This document shows positions 1 to 10,372 of a stretch of 64,000 nucleotides of DNA, one piece after another. Location: assembly GCA_017858735.1 (NCBI GenBank), contig JAFMBH010000002.1:85363-149362 (forward strand), written 5' to 3'. The notes under the pieces were generated by a model, which saw only the letters and a program-made list of their open reading frames with translations, was not told where the DNA came from and made no database searches. Position 1 is the stretch's first letter. Every line of letters begins with the position of its first letter. The translations under genes were made by a program, and so were the position numbers. This DNA comes from Bacteroidota bacterium (GTDB taxonomy: Bacteria; Bacteroidota; Bacteroidia; Chitinophagales; Saprospiraceae).

Positions 1-3000
1 GTAACGTCAGGTGGAAAGGGTCCATTTATTTATAGTTGGATATCCCTTGCAACAGGAAGGAATCTGGGTTCCGGCAATGCCATTAAAAATTTACCCGCTG
101 GCAGAATTTTATTAACGGTCATTGATTTATCCAATCCAAGTGTTAGAGGTACAGACACTATAAACATTGGTGTTGCACCAGGACAACCAACGGCCATTGC
201 GGGACCTGATGCGCTGTTAAAGTGTCTTCCCCGTTCATTAACGCTTACAGGTACAGGTACTTCCTCAACACCAGGGTCTGGAATTAATGTAAAATGGACA
301 ACCCCCAATGGTATTATTGAAGGTAACAATGAGCAATCTGTAGTAACTATTACTGAACCTGGATTATATATCTATCAGGTGGAAAACGCGATTGGTTGTA
401 TAGCAAAAGATACCATTGTAATTACTTCTATTCCCTTTTATAAGGCAGATGCAGGACAAGACAAAAGATTGACTTGTGATGTACCAACATCGTTTATAGG
501 CGTTCCTATTTTAACGAAAGGAGATTCTTTGACGGTAACCTGGAAAGCCATTAATGGCGGTCAACTAGACGCAGGACAGGAAAAACTGGATACTCCAACC
601 GTTACTTTTGGCGGTACTTATATCGTAACTGTTAGAAATACAAAGAGTTTTTGTACTAGTTCCGATACGGTTATGGTTACCAACAATGTACTGAAACCCA
701 TAGTTAGTGTTGGTAATGATATAGAAACGGGTTGTAAAGGTGAGTCAGTAACCCTTAAAGCAACAGCACAACCACATCCCAATCCTTTAGATTATTTATG
801 GGAAACACTCAGTGGTTCATTTTTAGGGTTGAATTCTTCGGTGGTAGTAAGTAAGTTGGGAAGTTATTCTGTTTTAGTCCGTGATGTAGCATCGGGTTGT
901 TCTACAAGAGATACCATAAATATTTTGCCAAATGCCGATTATGCCCGATTTACTCTGGCAGATACAACAGCCTGGACTTGTCTCGAGCCAAAAGCTACCT
1001 TAAAGGCTGCATTCAATACACAAAGAGATAAATATAGTATTCTGTGGACTGCCAATGCCGGGGGCATTCTTCCTGTGGGACAAGATACTATGCAACAACC
1101 TAAGGTTGAAAAAACAGGTATTTATACCATCAAAACAACTAATCTTGTTACCGGTTGCGTGCTTTCAGATAGTACCTTGTTAAATGATATCAGGGAGGTA
1201 GTTCAGGCTGATATTATAAAATATGGAGATACCCTAACTTGTAAGGATCCTAAAATGCTATTGGAAGGGGTAGCGGATACTGAAAATAAAGACTTACAAT
1301 ATTTTTGGTTTTTAAATGGCAATCAACTCGCTAAAGATACCTTGGATATTGAGGCAAAAGCAGGTGGATTATTTTCATTTAAAGCAATAAATAAGGTTAG
1401 TTTTTGTGAAGGAATAGATTCGGTTAGAATTATATCACAATTAGATTCTCCAAAAGTTACCCTAATAACCGACCCTAAAATTACGTGTAAGTATCCTCAG
1501 GGAAATATATCCGTTGCTGTTTCCCCAGCAGCAGATTATTCCTATAATTGGTTGACCTTAGACGGTACCATCGCTTCTGGCTTTGACTCTCCCAACCCAA
1601 AAGTGGCTACCAGTGGAACCTATATTCTGCAAATTCAGAATAAGACAACACTTTGTGAGGGTGGTATTGATGTTTTAGTGGGCTTAGATAAATTAGCACC
1701 GGAGGCAAAAATTGTATTTAACGAAACCCAGATTACCTGTACTCGCGATTCGATAGAATTGAAGGTAATGACCACTAACAATAATGCAGCAAGAGATTCT
1801 TATGCATGGCTCGATTCCAAGAGTGATCCTTTAAAATTAGATTCCAGTCTTATTTATAAAGTTAAAAAAGAGGGGACTTATCAACTCATCGCTACAAATA
1901 ATTTTACGGGTTGCCAGTCTGTTGATTCAATTATTATTACAGAGAATAAAAGGTTGCCAGACGCCTTTGCGGTTTTATCGGGCCCAATAACTTGTAATAA
2001 TCCAGTAGTAGAAATTAACGGTCAGAATGGTTCTTCCGTCGGGTCTGATTATCAGGTGTCATGGGTTCCCTTAGACAATCAGGTAAATGCTGTGCAGTTA
2101 ACCACTGATGCCTATTTGGTAAAAGTCAATAAACCAGGAAATTATTCTCTGGATATAAAGGACAAAAGAAATGGTTGTGTAGGTAGTACAAAAATCAATA
2201 TTCCCGATTCGACGCAACGTCCATTAGTTAATTTAGTTACCCCTCAACCCTTGGCGTGTCCAGGTAAATTTACTTTGATAGACACAAAGGGTACAAGCAG
2301 TGGGGCTTCATTCAAGTATTTGTGGAAAACCTTGACTGGAAAAGATACAGTAACAAATAATACCCAATTAAACGGACAGGTAAAACAAGTTGGTACATAC
2401 ACTTTAGACATAGTTAATTCTTTTTCAGGATGTACCTCGAAAGATACCGTGGTGTTTATCCTCGATCCGGCTTTACCATTGGCCAATGCAGGGGTTGATA
2501 CTATTAGTTGTGGGGAAAATATTAATCTTAATGCTAAATTATCTTCTTTAAACACCGGAAAATGGACTGTATCCGGAGGACCTCAGGTCGAGCTTCCCGA
2601 TGATGCAGGTAGTTTTGCTTTTGGATTAAAAGTAGGTAAAAATAATTTCACCTGGACTATTTCTACGGGAAGTTGTGAGGCTTATAGTGTTGATTCTGTC
2701 ACTATTACCCGCGAAACCAATCCTGTTGCAGTGGACGATTTACTCTCTATTCCTACGGGGACAAGAAAGGCTGTTTTAGTGGCCATTCAAAATGATCAGG
2801 TGAGCAAGTTGGGTGGTTTTAAACTGTCTGTGTTGAATCAACCGGTTAAAGGTTTAATTGATTCTGTTTCAGGAGGTATTATCAACTACAAAGTGAAGCC
2901 AGGGGGAAGTGGAGATGATAATTTTTCTTACAAACTATGCAATGATGCCTGCCCTACTTTGTGTGACACAGCAGCGGTAAGGGTTACCATAGCTTTCGAT

Positions 3001-3294
3001 CCTGATGCGCCGCTGCCAATCATTCCTAATACCATCACACCGAATGATGACGGTAAAAATGATGCGCTTGCCTTTGAAATTTTAGATGAATTTCCAGCTG
3101 ACTATCCTGATGCGGAGTTAATAGTTTTTAATAGATGGGGAGATATTGTGTTTACTCAAAGACCTTACAAAAATGAATGGAGAGGGGTGAATTCTATGAA
3201 TCAGCCGCTGCCCGATGGAACCTATTATTATATACTCAGATTGAATGTTCCAAATGGTAAAATTGAAAAAGGAGATGTAACGATTATTCGGTAA
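1..3294 (+). CDS. T9SS type B sorting domain (gliding motility-associated C-terminal) protein with repeated Ig-like/PKD-like domains; 5' end truncated by the window
   Basis: Frame 1 is open from base 1 through the listed ORF (379..3294). About 10 repeats of the type xLTCxxxxxxL...W...G.Y.L.V.n..tGC. C-terminus ITPNDDGKNDALAFEI...LIVFNRWGDIVF...LPDGTYYYILRL matches the CHU_C/TIGR04131-type domain. Confidence 0.85.
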   Translation, partial: VTSGGKGPFIYSWISLATGRNLGSGNAIKNLPAGRILLTVIDLSNPSVRGTDTINIGVAPGQPTAIAGPDALLKCLPRSLTLTGTGTSSTPGSGINVKWTTPNGIIEGNNEQSVVTITEPGLYIYQVENAIGCIAKDTIVITSIPFYKADAGQDKRLTCDVPTSFIGVPILTKGDSLTVTWKAINGGQLDAGQEKLDTPTVTFGGTYIVTVRNTKSFCTSSDTVMVTNNVLKPIVSVGNDIETGCKGESVTLKATAQPHPNPLDYLWETLSGSFLGLNSSVVVSKLGSYSVLVRDVASGCSTRDTINILPNADYARFTLADTTAWTCLEPKATLKAAFNTQRDKYSILWTANAGGILPVGQDTMQQPKVEKTGIYTIKTTNLVTGCVLSDSTLLNDIREVVQADIIKYGDTLTCKDPKMLLEGVADTENKDLQYFWFLNGNQLAKDTLDIEAKAGGLFSFKAINKVSFCEGIDSVRIISQLDSPKVTLITDPKITCKYPQGNISVAVSPAADYSYNWLTLDGTIASGFDSPNPKVATSGTYILQIQNKTTLCEGGIDVLVGLDKLAPEAKIVFNETQITCTRDSIELKVMTTNNNAARDSYAWLDSKSDPLKLDSSLIYKVKKEGTYQLIATNNFTGCQSVDSIIITENKRLPDAFAVLSGPITCNNPVVEINGQNGSSVGSDYQVSWVPLDNQVNAVQLTTDAYLVKVNKPGNYSLDIKDKRNGCVGSTKINIPDSTQRPLVNLVTPQPLACPGKFTLIDTKGTSSGASFKYLWKTLTGKDTVTNNTQLNGQVKQVGTYTLDIVNSFSGCTSKDTVVFILDPALPLANAGVDTISCGENINLNAKLSSLNTGKWTVSGGPQVELPDDAGSFAFGLKVGKNNFTWTISTGSCEAYSVDSVTITRETNPVAVDDLLSIPTGTRKAVLVAIQNDQVSKLGGFKLSVLNQPVKGLIDSVSGGIINYKVKPGGSGDDNFSYKLCNDACPTLCDTAAVRVTIAFDPDAPLPIIPNTITPNDDGKNDALAFEILDEFPADYPDAELIVFNRWGDIVFTQRPYKNEWRGVNSMNQPLPDGTYYYILRLNVPNGKIEKGDVTIIR

Positions 3295-3314
3295 TCTGGT
3301 TTTAGCCCATGAAT

Positions 3315-3355
3315 AAAAAAGGTTTCGCAAAGTAAAATTTGCGAAACCTTTTTTT
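3315..3355. terminator. Bidirectional intrinsic terminator between convergent genes
   Basis: aaaaaaggtttcgcaaa-gtaaaa-tttgcgaaacctttttt: long perfect stem flanked by A/T runs, between stops at 3294 (+) and 3382 (-). Confidence 0.9.
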
Positions 3356-3381
3356 ATGCAACTTTATTTATAAGATCTGCA

Positions 3382-4551
3382 TTATAGTTTTTCGTAGATA
3401 CCCGCAATACCCTGGCCTCCGCCTACACAGGCAGTGACCATCCCGTATTTTTTATTTTGTCTTCCGAGTTCATTGATTAGCTGGGTAGTCAGTTTCGCAC
3501 CTGTACAACCCAGTGGGTGACCCAATGCAACGGCTCCACCGTTAACATTTACAGATTCAGGGTTCAGACAGCCTTCTTTAATTACAGCAAGAGCCTGAGC
3601 GGCAAAGGCTTCGTTAAGCTCCACCAGATCTATATCGGAAAGGGATAAACCAGCTGATTTAAGTGCTTTAGGAATTGCAGCACAAGGCCCCATACCCATA
3701 TACAAAGGATCCACACCACCAACAGAACAGGAAACCATTCTGGCAATGGGTTGCCAATTAAATAATTTCACCATTTCCTCACTGGCAACCAGCACAAAGG
3801 CTGCACCGTCTGATGTCTGAGAAGCATTACCAGCGGTTATAATTCCTTTGGTATCAAAAACAGGTTTAAGTGCTGCTAATGAAGCCAGGGTAGTATCGGG
3901 TCTTACCCCTTCATCTACCGACACTAAGGTAGAAGTTTCGACTCTTTTATTATTTCTTACAGAAACATCCGTAACCTCGATGGGAACGATTTCATCTTTG
4001 AATTTACCTTCCTGGATGGCTTTTGCGGCCTTTTGGTGAGAGCTAACAGAAAATGTATCTGCATCCTCCCTGCTTATTCCATATTTTTTAGCCACGGCCT
4101 CAGCGGTAATGCCCATCCCTGTAAGATAATTAGGTGTTTGGTTAGCCACATCATAATTGGGCGCTAACTTATACCCTGTCATTGGAATTTGGCTCATACT
4201 TTCTGCCCCACCGGCAATAAAAATATGCCCCATTCCCGCGCGAATTTTTGCCACCGCCATGGAAATAGATTCCAATCCTGAGGCACAATATCTGTTAACG
4301 GTTACTCCGGGCACAGGAATACCCAGGGCACGTAAAGAGATTTGCCTTCCAATTTGAAAACCTTGTTCTCCTTCGGGGTTGGCGCAACCTACTATAACGT
4401 CATCAACGATATGTGGATCGAGTTCCGGCACCTGAGCCATAAGATGTTCAATGACCTTTACGGCAATGTCGTCAGATCTGAAATTTTTAAAACTTCCTTT
4501 TTTTGCTTTTCCTACAGCTGATCTATAGGCTTTTATGATATATGCTTCCAT
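3382..4551 (-). CDS. Acetyl-CoA C-acyltransferase (thiolase)
   Basis: 389 aa; thiolase motifs VNRYCASGLESI, NEAFAAQAL, NGGAVALGHPLGCTGAK, GMVTACVGGGQGIAGIYE. Confidence 0.93.
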   Translation of the reverse strand: MEAYIIKAYRSAVGKAKKGSFKNFRSDDIAVKVIEHLMAQVPELDPHIVDDVIVGCANPEGEQGFQIGRQISLRALGIPVPGVTVNRYCASGLESISMAVAKIRAGMGHIFIAGGAESMSQIPMTGYKLAPNYDVANQTPNYLTGMGITAEAVAKKYGISREDADTFSVSSHQKAAKAIQEGKFKDEIVPIEVTDVSVRNNKRVETSTLVSVDEGVRPDTTLASLAALKPVFDTKGIITAGNASQTSDGAAFVLVASEEMVKLFNWQPIARMVSCSVGGVDPLYMGMGPCAAIPKALKSAGLSLSDIDLVELNEAFAAQALAVIKEGCLNPESVNVNGGAVALGHPLGCTGAKLTTQLINELGRQNKKYGMVTACVGGGQGIAGIYEKL

Positions 4552-4577
4552 GAATTTTTCTTTTGTGAATGAGAAAA

Positions 4578-6977
4578 TTAGTTTCTGAGAGGTTTATTGT
4601 TCTGAAGCATATATTGAATCCTTTCCTGTGTTTTTTGTTCGCCACACAAGGATAAGAATGCTTCTCTTTCCACATCAAGCAGATATTGTTCACTGACTTG
4701 TTGTGTTCCTGAAAGGTCACCTCCACACAACACATAAGCTATTTTCTGCGCAATTTTAATGTCATGTTCAGAGGCAAAATGACCCAATTTCAACTCATTT
4801 GCCGCTAAATACAAGGGAGCAAGACCCGTTCGGCCAAGAACAGTGATATCGTCACGTAATATAGGCTGCGTGTAATTCCTTGCTAATTGAAGTACTTTTT
4901 GCTGAGCATAAGCAATGGCTCTATCTTTATTTAGCACTACTTCGTCGCGTCCTTTAATTAAGCTGCCATATTTGAATCCTTCATAAGCACTGGTAGCCAC
5001 AGAAGCCAGGGCAATGGCTTTAAATTTTTCTATGAGGGTAGGAATTTGAACGTCACCCTCAAAAAATAAATCTGAAGCTCGAAGGGCATATTCTTTGGTA
5101 CCTCCACCGCCAGGGATAAGGCCTATGCCCGCTTCTACTAATCCTATGTAGGATTCTGCACTAACAACAGCAGCATCACAATGCATTAAAATTTCGCACC
5201 CACCGCCAAATACATAACCTTGAGTGGCTGCAACAACAGGAATAGCAGAATACCTGCAACGCAGTGTAGTTTGTTGGAAGGCGTTGACAGCCATATTTAA
5301 CTGATCGAAATCTTGCTGATAGGCGAGCATGCCAATCATCATCAAATTAGCTCCTACAGAAAAATTAGTAGCTTGATTACCAATAACCAACCCTTTCCAA
5401 CCGCCATCTTCGGCCAGTTGAATGGATTCCTGAATACCCATTAACACTCCTTCTCCAATGGAGTTATGTGGACTGGTGAATTCCAGACATAACACCCCTT
5501 CGCCAATATCATGAAGAATGGTTTCGGATGTTTTGTGAACCGGTGATTTACTTCTGTAATTATCAAGTATTACTAAGCTATCCTGACCAGGAATAGGCTG
5601 ATAAGCCTTCAGTATCTGGTCGTAGTATAATTTTTTACCGTCTTGCTTTGAATAAAAGGAAGTGAACCCGGCGCTTATCATTTCATTGACCCAGGAAGGT
5701 ACTTTCTCCCCTGATTCTTTAATGAGCTGAACCCCTTTTTCAAGTCCGATAATATCCCAATACTCGAAAGGGCCTAATTCCCAGGCAAACCCGGCGCGAA
5801 TGGCATCATCAATTCTGAAGAAACTATCGGCTATTTCAGGTATTCTATTGCTTGCATAAGAAAATAGAGAAACCAATGATTCTTTTATTAAAGCAGCCCC
5901 ATTATCCTGAGCATCAAAAAAATGTCTGATTCTCCTTGGAAGATCATCCATCTGTTTTGCTGCTTTTAAGCTGGGAATATCAGGACGAATACTTGGTTCG
6001 TAAGTCAGAGTATTCAGATTTAAAGCTAAAATGACAGGTTTGCCCTTTTCGTCTTTCTCATTCGTTTTTTTATAAAATCCCTGACCCGATTTATTGCCCA
6101 GGAATTTATTCTCGAGTAAAAAATCAAGATAGGGAGGAACCTCAAAGGAGGAAACTTGTTCGTCGTTGGCGCAGTTCGCCTTTAAACCTCGAATAACATT
6201 TCCTGAGGTATCATGACCTACCAGATCACCTAATCGGAAGGTGCCTGTTTTAGGTCTTCCAATAACTGGTCCGGTTAGCGCATCTACCTCCTCAATGCGA
6301 AGATTATATTTTGAGGTGAGTTGGAACACTTTTGCCATAGCAAAAACGCCAATTCTATTGCCGATAAAAGCAGGAGTGTCCTTGCATAAAACGGTTGTTT
6401 TCCCCAGATAGTGATCTCCGTAATGCATAAAGAAATCAATAACTTCGGGCAGTGTATCCTGGGTGGGAATAACCTCTAAGAGGCGTAAATATCGCGGCGG
6501 ATTAAAAAAATGGGTGCCACAAAAATGCTTTTTAAAATCTTCCGACCGCCCCTCACCCATAAGATGAATAGGTATTCCTGAAGTATTGCTGGTTATCAGA
6601 GAGCCACTTTTTCTAAAAGTATCCACTTTAGCAAAAATCTCTTTTTTGATATCCAGGCGCTCAACCACCACCTCAATAACCCAGTCACAATCGGATATTT
6701 TTGAAAAATCATCTTCAAAATTTCCCGTTTTGATCCTTTTTGCAAAGGCTGCGTCATACAAAGGCGCAGGTTTAGATTTAATTGAAGCCATTAAAGCCTG
6801 GTCTGCTATTTTATTCCTGGCTTTGGGTTGTTTTTTTTCATCATCAGACAAATTATTTGGAATAATGTCTAATAACAAGACGTCGACACCTATATTGGCC
6901 AAGTGACAGGCAATACCCGATCCCATGACCCCGGAACCAAGGACCGCCGCTTTTCTTATTCTTTTTGTCATCCCCAT
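4578..6977 (-). CDS. 3-hydroxyacyl-CoA dehydrogenase / enoyl-CoA hydratase bifunctional protein
   Basis: 799 aa; N-terminal AVLGSGVMGSGIACHLANIG Rossmann motif, CGTHFFNPPRYLRLLEVIP, C-terminal crotonase segment GYVFGGGCEILMHCDAAV; next to the thiolase gene. Confidence 0.92.
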   Translation of the reverse strand: MGMTKRIRKAAVLGSGVMGSGIACHLANIGVDVLLLDIIPNNLSDDEKKQPKARNKIADQALMASIKSKPAPLYDAAFAKRIKTGNFEDDFSKISDCDWVIEVVVERLDIKKEIFAKVDTFRKSGSLITSNTSGIPIHLMGEGRSEDFKKHFCGTHFFNPPRYLRLLEVIPTQDTLPEVIDFFMHYGDHYLGKTTVLCKDTPAFIGNRIGVFAMAKVFQLTSKYNLRIEEVDALTGPVIGRPKTGTFRLGDLVGHDTSGNVIRGLKANCANDEQVSSFEVPPYLDFLLENKFLGNKSGQGFYKKTNEKDEKGKPVILALNLNTLTYEPSIRPDIPSLKAAKQMDDLPRRIRHFFDAQDNGAALIKESLVSLFSYASNRIPEIADSFFRIDDAIRAGFAWELGPFEYWDIIGLEKGVQLIKESGEKVPSWVNEMISAGFTSFYSKQDGKKLYYDQILKAYQPIPGQDSLVILDNYRSKSPVHKTSETILHDIGEGVLCLEFTSPHNSIGEGVLMGIQESIQLAEDGGWKGLVIGNQATNFSVGANLMMIGMLAYQQDFDQLNMAVNAFQQTTLRCRYSAIPVVAATQGYVFGGGCEILMHCDAAVVSAESYIGLVEAGIGLIPGGGGTKEYALRASDLFFEGDVQIPTLIEKFKAIALASVATSAYEGFKYGSLIKGRDEVVLNKDRAIAYAQQKVLQLARNYTQPILRDDITVLGRTGLAPLYLAANELKLGHFASEHDIKIAQKIAYVLCGGDLSGTQQVSEQYLLDVEREAFLSLCGEQKTQERIQYMLQNNKPLRN

Positions 6978-7063
6978 CGATTTATTTCATTAGGTTTATA
7001 AATTTAGCGAAATTTCGCTACGTACAAAAATACAAAGCATTTCCATATAAAAGCTATGAGATG

Positions 7064-7783
7064 CTAGGTATTTTTCGAAAAATATATTTTTACGAAATTA
7101 AGAAATTCTCTCTTTAAAATCACCCAGCTCAGGGAAGCAAACTGCACATCTTTGCGCAGCTCCACAGGCATGGCCTCCATTTTTATTCCTGGGGTGTTTG
7201 AAGCTAGTTTTATGACTTCTAAATCGAAAAGATATCTATTTATCTTTGTTTTTAATAATATCTGCCGTCCTTTTTGGCTAAACCCCTTTAAGCCTCCCTG
7301 GGTATCAGTTATTTTTACTTTTAAAAACTTGCCAATAAAAAATTTCAATAATCTGGAGATTGCCGCGCGGTACCAGGGTGTTTGTTGATAGTAATCTGCC
7401 TGTCGGATACCCACCAGAATATCAATTTCTTCATTTTGCAACTTTCGGAATAATCTTACAAAATCAGCTTCAACATAAGGGAAATCAATATCTGTAAAAA
7501 TGATAAATTCTGCGGTTGCCAACTTAAATCCTTCTCTGACTGCAAACCCCTTTCCTTGATTTTCAATGTATTCTATCATTCGAATCGCGGGAATTCTTTC
7601 TTTGATATAATCAATATGTTTTTGTTCCACACCGACAACACTACCATCATTGATGAGAATGGGTTCAATAGAAATATCACTAAGAATTAACTGAAGGCTT
7701 TCTAAATGCTGGCAAACTCTCATTTCCCAATCCTTTATTGGATTAAAGCAAGGTAAAATCAAATGAAGTCGACTAATTGGCAT
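7064..7783 (-). CDS. Glycosyltransferase family 2 (dolichyl-phosphate-glucose/mannose synthase-like)
   Basis: LILPCFNPIKDWE, ILINDGSVVG, NQGKGFAVREGFKLATAEFIIFTDIDFPY, TDTQGGLKGFS. Confidence 0.85.
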   Translation of the reverse strand: MPISRLHLILPCFNPIKDWEMRVCQHLESLQLILSDISIEPILINDGSVVGVEQKHIDYIKERIPAIRMIEYIENQGKGFAVREGFKLATAEFIIFTDIDFPYVEADFVRLFRKLQNEEIDILVGIRQADYYQQTPWYRAAISRLLKFFIGKFLKVKITDTQGGLKGFSQKGRQILLKTKINRYLFDLEVIKLASNTPGIKMEAMPVELRKDVQFASLSWVILKREFLNFVKIYFSKNT

Positions 7784-7943
7784 ATATATGTTGTCCCGTT
7801 AAAAAGCTAAAAATAATATTTTTTGAGTACTTATTTTTTTTATCCTTTTTTAAAGAATTTATAATTAGAAACATACAAAGTCCGTAATCAAAAGCGTTAC
7901 CTTCACATAAATATTTTATTTCAACATTTGAAAAACTAAAGGT

Positions 7944-8645
7944 ATGTTCCTAAAAGGGTCGGCATTATTTTTACAAGCAACGCCAACGTTAGAAAACGCA
8001 GAAAGTGTAGAAACGGTAATGGTTTCGCAAAGTCCTATGTCTATATTAGTTTCTGGCGGACTGATAGGTATTTTTATTTATGTAGTTCTGTTAATTTTAT
8101 CTATTATAGCTGTTTATATATTTTTTGAAAGGTATAGTGCTATCAATAGATCGGAGAAAATTGATCAGCATTTTATGAATAATATCAGGTCGAATGTTGC
8201 TGCCGGAAATATTACAGCAGCCAGAGCGCTTTGTCAGGCTACTGATTCTCCGGTTTCGAGGTTGGTCGAAAAAGGACTTCAACGCATTGGAAAACCTTTG
8301 AGAGATATTGATGCCGCAGTGGAAAATGCCGGAAATCTGGAGGTTTTCAGGTTAGAAAAAAATTTATCTTCCCTCGCAAGTATTGCCGGAGCCGCTCCTA
8401 TGGTCGGTTTCTTTGGAACGGTGACAGGTATGATCCTGGCTTTCTACAACATGGCCTCTCAACAAAATGTTACCCCTTCTTTGCTTGCAGGTGGTATCTA
8501 TCAAGCGTTGCTTACTACCGCTTTTGGACTGGCTATCGGTATTTTTGCCTTCGTTGGCTATAATCTTTTGGTTGCCAAAGTAGATAAGGTCATTTATATG
8601 ATGGAAAGAACCACCACAGAATTTATGGACATGTTGCATGAATAA
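7944..8645 (+). CDS. exbB: MotA/TolQ/ExbB proton channel family protein
   Basis: Three TM segments; LSSLASIAGAAPMVGFFGTVTGMILAF and ALLTTAFGLAIGIFAFVGYN; followed by two exbD genes and a tonB-like gene. Confidence 0.9.
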   Translation: MFLKGSALFLQATPTLENAESVETVMVSQSPMSILVSGGLIGIFIYVVLLILSIIAVYIFFERYSAINRSEKIDQHFMNNIRSNVAAGNITAARALCQATDSPVSRLVEKGLQRIGKPLRDIDAAVENAGNLEVFRLEKNLSSLASIAGAAPMVGFFGTVTGMILAFYNMASQQNVTPSLLAGGIYQALLTTAFGLAIGIFAFVGYNLLVAKVDKVIYMMERTTTEFMDMLHE

Positions 8646-8669
8646 TTTATTGGCCTAAAATATCATAAC

Positions 8670-9071
8670 ATGGCTTTAAAAAAAAGAAGTAAGATTAGTG
8701 CTGAATTTAGTATGTCCTCACTAACTGATATTATATTTCTTTTACTCATTTTCTTTATGCTCACTTCTACTCTGGTGAAAATCGAGGCAGTAGATTTACC
8801 AGAATCTGATTCGAAAACGGTCGCCCCAGTGTCAGTTGCAGTTATGTTATATCAATCTGGAATCTATAAAATTGAATCAGCAGAAATTGAGGAATTGCAG
8901 TTAGAAAATGTATTGAGAAATAAATACCAGGAATCAGGGGCTTCAACTGATTTTACCGTGACGATAGTGGCTGAAAAAGGTACCCCGTTTGAAAGAGTAG
9001 TAAGATTAATGACGCTGGCAGAAAAAATGAAAGTTAAAGCTATTTTGGCCACCCAGCCCAGAAAAAATTAA
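8670..9071 (+). CDS. exbD: ExbD/TolR family biopolymer transporter (copy 1)
   Basis: Single N-terminal TM with SSLTDIIFLLLIFFMLTSTLV. Confidence 0.9.
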   Translation: MALKKRSKISAEFSMSSLTDIIFLLLIFFMLTSTLVKIEAVDLPESDSKTVAPVSVAVMLYQSGIYKIESAEIEELQLENVLRNKYQESGASTDFTVTIVAEKGTPFERVVRLMTLAEKMKVKAILATQPRKN

Positions 9072-9081
9072 GTGCTTAATT

Positions 9082-9486
9082 ATGCCTATCAAGAAAAAAT
9101 CGAAAATTTCGGCCGAGTTTAATATGTCTTCTTTGACTGACATTATTTTCCTTTTGTTGATTTTCTTTATGCTTACGTCGTCTATCGTTGCCCCCAATGC
9201 ATTAAATCTTAAATTACCAGGGACAAGTCAGAAGAAGGCAACGCAACAAGAAGACTACGATGAGGTTTTTATATCGAAGTCAGGCGTTTTTGAGTTAAAT
9301 GGGAAAGTCAAATCTTTACCAGAAATTGAAGCGTTTTTGTTGGAAAAGTCAATGGATAAACCCGAGGATTTTAGTTTTATCATTCAACCAGAAAGAGAAA
9401 CACCGGTCGAATTTGTTGTATCTATTATGGATATTGCCTTAAGACTTAAAATTAATGGGGTTTTGGCTACCGCTCCCGTTGAATAA
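9082..9486 (+). CDS. exbD: ExbD/TolR family biopolymer transporter (copy 2)
   Basis: SSLTDIIFLLLIFFMLTSSIV; tandem paralogue of the preceding gene. Confidence 0.9.
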   Translation: MPIKKKSKISAEFNMSSLTDIIFLLLIFFMLTSSIVAPNALNLKLPGTSQKKATQQEDYDEVFISKSGVFELNGKVKSLPEIEAFLLEKSMDKPEDFSFIIQPERETPVEFVVSIMDIALRLKINGVLATAPVE

Positions 9487-9516
9487 GATTTATTTTTTGC
9501 CTTTAAATAATATGTT

Positions 9517-10362
9517 ATGCAGGTTTTGCATGTAGAAAAGGAGAAAAAGGAAAAGAGAAGAGCAATGATACTTAGCTTCTTTTTCCATCTGGGAGCTATC
9601 ATTCTGCTTATGCTCCCTCTTTTAGAATATCCAGATCCTCCTCCCGGTCAAGACGGTATCCTAATTGCTTTGGGTAATCCTGATGAAGGCACCGGGCCTA
9701 TAGAACCCGGAGGTCCAGAGGAACCTACTCCCGCAGAACCCATTGAGGAGCCTAAGCCCGAACCTAAACCTGTGGAGGAAGTTAAACCTAAGGAGAAAGT
9801 AAAAACAACTGATCCGTTAGTTTCAGAGAAGGAGTTCGAAATTAATAGAAGAAAAGCAGCGGAAAAAAAAGAAAAAGAGGAGCGGGATATTAAAGAAAAA
9901 GAGGAAGCTGCTGAAAGAGTAAGATTAGCAAAGGAAAAACAAGAGGCGATAGATAAGGAACAGCAGGAAGCTGCTGAATTAATTAAAAATATTAAAAAGG
10001 GTTCAGGGGGTTCCTCAGGTAAACCAGGCAAAGGCGGACAAGCTAATGGCGATGAAAATGGAAAGGTGGAAGAGGGGATTTCTACCGGAACCGGAATGGT
10101 TGGCGGTGGTTTGGGTGGAAGGGGTGTCGTTTCTTCTCCCGCTTTAAAAGATGATTCGAATAATAGGGGAAGTGTCGTAGTTGCTATTTGTCTCGATAAG
10201 GAAGGTAATGTTACCGAAGCAAAATTTCAATTGCAAGGCTCTACCATTACCTCGGGGAAATTAAGGGATCTTGCCGTGAGTAATGCTCGTCAATGGCGTT
10301 TTAAACCTGGCAATGAAGAGCGACAGTGCGGTAATATTACCTATTCTTTTAAAATCCAATAA
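9517..10362 (+). CDS. TonB-like energy transducer
   Basis: N-terminal TM, Pro/Glu/Lys-rich linker (EEPTPAEPIEEPKPEPKPVEEVKPKEKVK), C-terminal VVVAICLDKEGNVTEAKFQ...LRDLAVSNARQWRFKP. Confidence 0.88.
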   Translation: MQVLHVEKEKKEKRRAMILSFFFHLGAIILLMLPLLEYPDPPPGQDGILIALGNPDEGTGPIEPGGPEEPTPAEPIEEPKPEPKPVEEVKPKEKVKTTDPLVSEKEFEINRRKAAEKKEKEERDIKEKEEAAERVRLAKEKQEAIDKEQQEAAELIKNIKKGSGGSSGKPGKGGQANGDENGKVEEGISTGTGMVGGGLGGRGVVSSPALKDDSNNRGSVVVAICLDKEGNVTEAKFQLQGSTITSGKLRDLAVSNARQWRFKPGNEERQCGNITYSFKIQ

Positions 10363-10372
10363 TTTATTTCAA

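Noticed and set aside
30-329. 99-aa minus-strand ORF
   Set aside because: Antisense to the open 5' continuation of the T9SS protein.
9648-10031. 127-aa minus-strand ORF
   Set aside because: Antisense to the Pro/Glu/Lys-rich linker of the TonB-like gene; a Ser/Leu/Phe-rich low-complexity artefact.
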